A stretch of 17,541 nt of DNA from Acidimicrobiaceae bacterium (lineage in GTDB: Bacteria > Actinomycetota > Acidimicrobiia > Acidimicrobiales > Ilumatobacteraceae). Below the pieces are notes generated by a model. It was not told the DNA's origin. It worked only from the letters and a program-made list of their open reading frames with translations, and ran no database searches. The DNA lies in contig DMQJ01000219.1 in assembly GCA_003455715.1 (NCBI GenBank), positions 4,912 to 22,452 of the forward strand. Reading direction: 5' to 3'. Shown here piece after piece: positions 15,118-17,541 of the stretch. Positions within the stretch are counted from its first letter, which is position 1; every line of letters begins with the position of its first letter. The translations under genes and the position numbers were made by a program.

Positions 15118-15858
15118 CTATGCCCGCAGCTGTTCGCCTGCGGCGCGTGCGGCGGCCCGGCGCACCAACTCGTCGTACAGCGCCTGCTGTTGTGGCTTGT
15201 GTGGCGCCGTGTCTTCGGGGTGCCACTGCGCGCCGACGATCCAGGTGGCGCTGGGCAACTCCACGGCCTCAAGCTGACCGTCGTCGGCCCATCCGCACGG
15301 CACCAGCGCGTCGGCGACGTCGCCGAGCCCCTGGTGATGCACCGAGTGACAGTGCTCGAGATGGGTGGTGCCCACGGCCTCGGCGATGCGGCACCCGTCG
15401 GTGAGGCGAACGCTGTGCTCGCGCATCCAATGGTCGCTGTTGCCGATGTCTTGCACCAACGTGCCCCCGAGGGCCACGTTGAGCACCTGCATGCCACGGC
15501 AGAGCGCGAGCATCGGTAGGTCGAGTTCGATGGCTGCCAGCGCGACCGCAATGTCGAGGTCGTCGTGATCGGGCACGATGCCGTACAGCGTGTCGTCGTC
15601 GGGCTCTTGGCCGTAACGACGTGGGTCGACGTCGCCGCCGCCGGGCAGCAACACGCCGTCGAAGTGCTGCAGCACGGTGAGAGCATTCCGGGCGAGTTGG
15701 CGGATGGGCGGCACCAACACCGGCACCCCTCCGGCGCGTGCCACCGCCCGCGAGTAGGGCTGGCTGCTGGTGAACGCGTCACGCTTGCCCTCGTCGGAGA
15801 ACGTGAGCGTCCGGGCGCAGAGGGCGATGAGAGGCGGCGGCTGCGACATCGCCCCCAT
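15118..15858 (-). CDS. Peptidase C26 / PuuD-like gamma-glutamyl hydrolase, copy 1
   Basis: This 246-aa protein has the same family and fold as its downstream neighbour. The catalytic cysteine is in LALCRGMQVLNVALGGTLVQ (C120), with His and Glu in VGAQWHPEDTA (H213, E215) and SVHHQGL near 172. The LPGGGDVDPRRYG loop is present at 71-83. In the known Puu pathway this enzyme releases GABA from gamma-glutamyl-GABA, but family members act on other gamma-glutamyl compounds, so the substrate is open. The ATG at 15858 is given; an ATG three codons in (15849, MSQPPPLIALCART) is equally plausible. It is divergent from the aldehyde dehydrogenase, with 45 bases between the starts, so the two may share regulation. 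Confidence 0.9.
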   Translation of the reverse strand: MGAMSQPPPLIALCARTLTFSDEGKRDAFTSSQPYSRAVARAGGVPVLVPPIRQLARNALTVLQHFDGVLLPGGGDVDPRRYGQEPDDDTLYGIVPDHDDLDIAVALAAIELDLPMLALCRGMQVLNVALGGTLVQDIGNSDHWMREHSVRLTDGCRIAEAVGTTHLEHCHSVHHQGLGDVADALVPCGWADDGQLEAVELPSATWIVGAQWHPEDTAPHKPQQQALYDELVRRAAARAAGEQLRA

Positions 15859-15889
15859 TCTGCCCTGCTGGCGCGACGAGTAGGTCGGT

Positions 15890-15895
15890 TACTCT
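15890..15895 (+). promoter_or_regulatory. Candidate -10 (TACTCT) for leaderless aldehyde dehydrogenase
   Basis: TACTCT fits the TANNNT -10 consensus of actinobacterial housekeeping promoters. It ends 8 bases before the GTG at 15904, so transcription would begin at or next to the start codon. No Shine-Dalgarno is seen before that GTG. No good -35 is evident. The whole divergent promoter region (15859-15903) is only 45 bases. Confidence 0.4.
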
Positions 15896-15903
15896 CGACC
15901 CTC

Positions 15904-17262
15904 GTGTCGAACCTGATCCTGCGCAACCCTGCGACCGAAGACGTCATCGCCGAGCTCCCTCACGCCACCGTCGAGGAGATGGATGCGGCCATCGCCAAGG
16001 CGGCAGCCGCGGGCGAGGCGTGGCGCAGGGTCACCCCGGTGGACCGCACCCGCCTGCTGCGCCGTTTCGCCGACACGGTGGGTGCCCACGCCGAGGAGCT
16101 CGCCGAGCTCGAGACTCGCAACATGGGCATGCCCATCGGCAGCGCCCGCTGGTGCGCCAACGCAGTGGCCGACACGCTGCACTACTTCGCCGGTGCGGTC
16201 GAGAAGCACACGGGCAGCACCATTCCGGTAGCGGGCGGCGTCGATATGACGTTCCACGAGCCGCTCGGCGTGGTGGGCCTCATCACCCCGTGGAACTTCC
16301 CCATGCTCATGGCGTCGTGGAAGGTCGGCCCGGCGCTCGCTGCCGGCAACACGGCCATCCTCAAGCCTGCCGAGATCACCCCGCTCACGTCGCTGCGCCT
16401 CGGTGAGTTGGCCCTCGAAGCTGGCATTCCCGAGGGCGTGCTGCAGGTGGTGGTGGGTCCCGGCTCATCCACCGGCTGGCGGTTGGTGGAGCACCCGCTC
16501 GTGCGCAAGGTGGCCTTCACCGGCTCCACCGCAGTGGGGAAGCGGCTGATGCAGGGGTGTGCCGAGCAGATCAAGCGGCTCACCCTTGAGCTCGGCGGGA
16601 AGAGCGCCAACATCGTGTTCGCCGATGCCGATCTCGACCGTGCAGCGGCCGCGGCCCCGGGCGCGGTGTTCGACAACTCGGGGCAGGATTGCTGTAGCCG
16701 AAGCCGCGTGCTGGTGCAGCGAAGCGTGCTCGACGAATTCCTCGAGAAGTTCATCGCCGCATCGGCGGCCTGGAAGGTGGGCGACCCGATGCACCCCGAC
16801 ACCGCCATGGGGCCACTCGTCACCGCCAATCACCTCGCCGCAGTCCGGCGCTACAGCGATGGGCTCGACACGGTGTTCACCGGTGAGGCTCCATCCGGCC
16901 CGGGCTACTGGCACCCGATCATGATCGCCGTGGCCGACGACATGGAACCGGCGGTGTGTCGAGAGGAGATCTTCGGACCAGTGGCCATGGTGATTCCGTT
17001 CGACGACGAAGCCGACGCGATCCGCATCTGCAACGACAGCGAGTACGGGCTGAGCGGCTCGGTGTGGACCCGCGACGGCTCACGGGCGTTGCGCGTGGTG
17101 CGGGCGATGGAAGCGGGCACCATCAGCGTCAACTCCAACTCGTCGGTTCGTTACAGCACGCCCTTCGGGGGCTTCAAGCAGAGCGGGCTTGGCCGCGAGC
17201 ACAGCATGCACGTGCTCGACCACTACACCGAACTGAAGAACGTCTTCATCGCCACCGAGTGA
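15904..17262 (+). CDS. NAD(P)-dependent aldehyde dehydrogenase
   Basis: This 452-aa protein oxidises an aldehyde to the acid with NAD(P)+. All catalytic signatures are present: TPWNFPM with the transition-state Asn (N131), FTGSTAVGK in the cofactor fold, LELGGKSANIVF with the general base E229, and NSGQDCCSRSR with the nucleophile C263. E229 and C263 are 34 residues apart, as in classical ALDHs. EEIFGPV and PFGGFKQSGLGRE follow near the end. It most resembles the betaine-, aminobutyraldehyde- or PuuC-like branch, but the substrate is not readable from motifs. The GTG at 15904 gives the normal N-terminus (MSNLILRNPATED); the open frame further upstream is antisense to the hydrolase gene. The divergent PuuD-like neighbours suggest use in amine or polyamine breakdown (inference). 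Confidence 0.95.
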   Translation: MSNLILRNPATEDVIAELPHATVEEMDAAIAKAAAAGEAWRRVTPVDRTRLLRRFADTVGAHAEELAELETRNMGMPIGSARWCANAVADTLHYFAGAVEKHTGSTIPVAGGVDMTFHEPLGVVGLITPWNFPMLMASWKVGPALAAGNTAILKPAEITPLTSLRLGELALEAGIPEGVLQVVVGPGSSTGWRLVEHPLVRKVAFTGSTAVGKRLMQGCAEQIKRLTLELGGKSANIVFADADLDRAAAAAPGAVFDNSGQDCCSRSRVLVQRSVLDEFLEKFIAASAAWKVGDPMHPDTAMGPLVTANHLAAVRRYSDGLDTVFTGEAPSGPGYWHPIMIAVADDMEPAVCREEIFGPVAMVIPFDDEADAIRICNDSEYGLSGSVWTRDGSRALRVVRAMEAGTISVNSNSSVRYSTPFGGFKQSGLGREHSMHVLDHYTELKNVFIATE

Positions 17263-17273
17263 CAACTTCGGCG

Positions 17274-17305
17274 GTGGTGCCGCACACCACGCGGCGCGAG
17301 CGCCG
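17274..17305. terminator. Two adjacent hairpins between convergent genes
   Basis: There are two perfect stems in the 64-base gap. The first is GTGGTG-CCGCA-CACCAC (17274-17290, 6 bp, loop 5). The second is CGGCG-CGAG-CGCCG (17292-17305, 5 bp, loop 4). They sit between the ends of the aldehyde dehydrogenase (+) and the asparagine-synthase-like gene (-), so they could terminate both. There is no clear U tract on either side, so strength is uncertain. Confidence 0.4.
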
Positions 17306-17326
17306 ACGTTGGGTTGTGGGTGGGGG

Positions 17327-17541
17327 TTAGGTCCAGTGTTGGCGCCAGGCCTCGAACTGCAGCACCGTCCACAGGCGGTTGGTGTGCAGGCGGCGGCCCT
17401 TCTGGTGTTCACGCCACGCCTGGTCGACCAGCGCAGGGTCGAACGCGGGCGCGTCGCTGCGGGCGGCCGAGGCCAGAGTGTCGGCCGCCCACTCGCGCAA
17501 CGGTCCGCGCAGCCAGTCGTCGAGCGGCACGCCGAACCCAG
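17327..17541 (-). CDS. Asparagine-synthase-family protein, C-terminal end (cut by window edge)
   Basis: Only the last 70 residues are visible. They read GFGVPLDDWLRGPLREWAAD, then DPALVDQAWREHQKGRR and LWTVLQFEAWRQHW. This matches the C-terminal end of the synthetase domain of glutamine-hydrolysing asparagine synthetases (AsnB type), where a G(F)GVP..DW(L)RGPL turn and a RLWT(V)L.FE.W strand are standard. The catalytic amidotransferase and ATP-binding parts lie beyond the window, so ordinary asparagine synthesis cannot be told from the related amidotransferases of polysaccharide or natural-product clusters. The frame is open to the edge; the GTG at 17530 is internal. It converges on the aldehyde dehydrogenase. 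Confidence 0.85.
   Translation of the reverse strand, partial: GFGVPLDDWLRGPLREWAADTLASAARSDAPAFDPALVDQAWREHQKGRRLHTNRLWTVLQFEAWRQHWT

Noticed and set aside
14171..15277. 368-codon + strand open frame across the PuuD-like genes
   Set aside because: The minus strand encodes two intact C26 enzymes with catalytic motifs; this frame has no recognisable domain.
15565..15903. N-terminal extension of the aldehyde dehydrogenase frame
   Set aside because: The extension is antisense to the PuuD-like copy 1 coding region and has shadow composition; the family N-terminus begins at the GTG at 15904.

Overview
The window is dense, high-GC bacterial DNA with short intergenic gaps, GTG and ATG starts and several 1-4 bp gene overlaps. 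The complex I proteins, the RLLDTR-type secreted repeats and two leaderless-looking starts suggest an actinobacterium. Acidimicrobiia (Ilumatobacter-like) is my best guess, but this is inference and no rRNA or marker gene is present. I see no tRNA, rRNA, CRISPR array, transposase or integrase.

Region 1 (1-3973, +) is the end of a respiratory complex I operon: nuoL (3' part only), nuoM and nuoN. They overlap by 4 bp and 1 bp. These are the three antiporter-like proton-pumping membrane subunits, and their key Glu and Lys residues are intact where they could be checked.

Region 2 (4079-14094, +) is the accessory part. A 2427-residue exported protein combines three RLLDTR repeats, twelve cadherin-like repeats each carrying one Cys pair, one divergent repeat and a long parallel beta-helix. 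It is followed at once by three paralogous phage-tail-collar (microcystin-dependent-protein-like) genes. In each of these the Shine-Dalgarno overlaps the previous stop codon. Next come a small Tat-signal protein of unknown family and a GNAT acetyltransferase. A DUF6916-like gene lies tail-to-tail with the acetyltransferase on the other strand. Together this looks like a surface or envelope locus: a long adhesin-like rod, possibly trimeric collar proteins and accessory factors. No other phage genes are present.

Region 3 (14087-15858, -) is a tight three-gene unit: two tandem class-I glutamine amidotransferase-like (peptidase C26, PuuD-like) hydrolases, then the DUF6916-like gene. Region 4 (15904-17262, +) is a divergently transcribed aldehyde dehydrogenase with an apparently leaderless start. 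With the PuuD-like genes it suggests catabolism of a gamma-glutamylated amine or related aldehyde, but the substrate cannot be read from sequence. Two hairpins separate it from the C-terminal end of an asparagine-synthase-family gene (17327-17541, -), cut by the window edge.

The most interesting part is the giant protein, collar trio, Tat protein, GNAT and DUF6916 neighbourhood, which may work as one envelope system.
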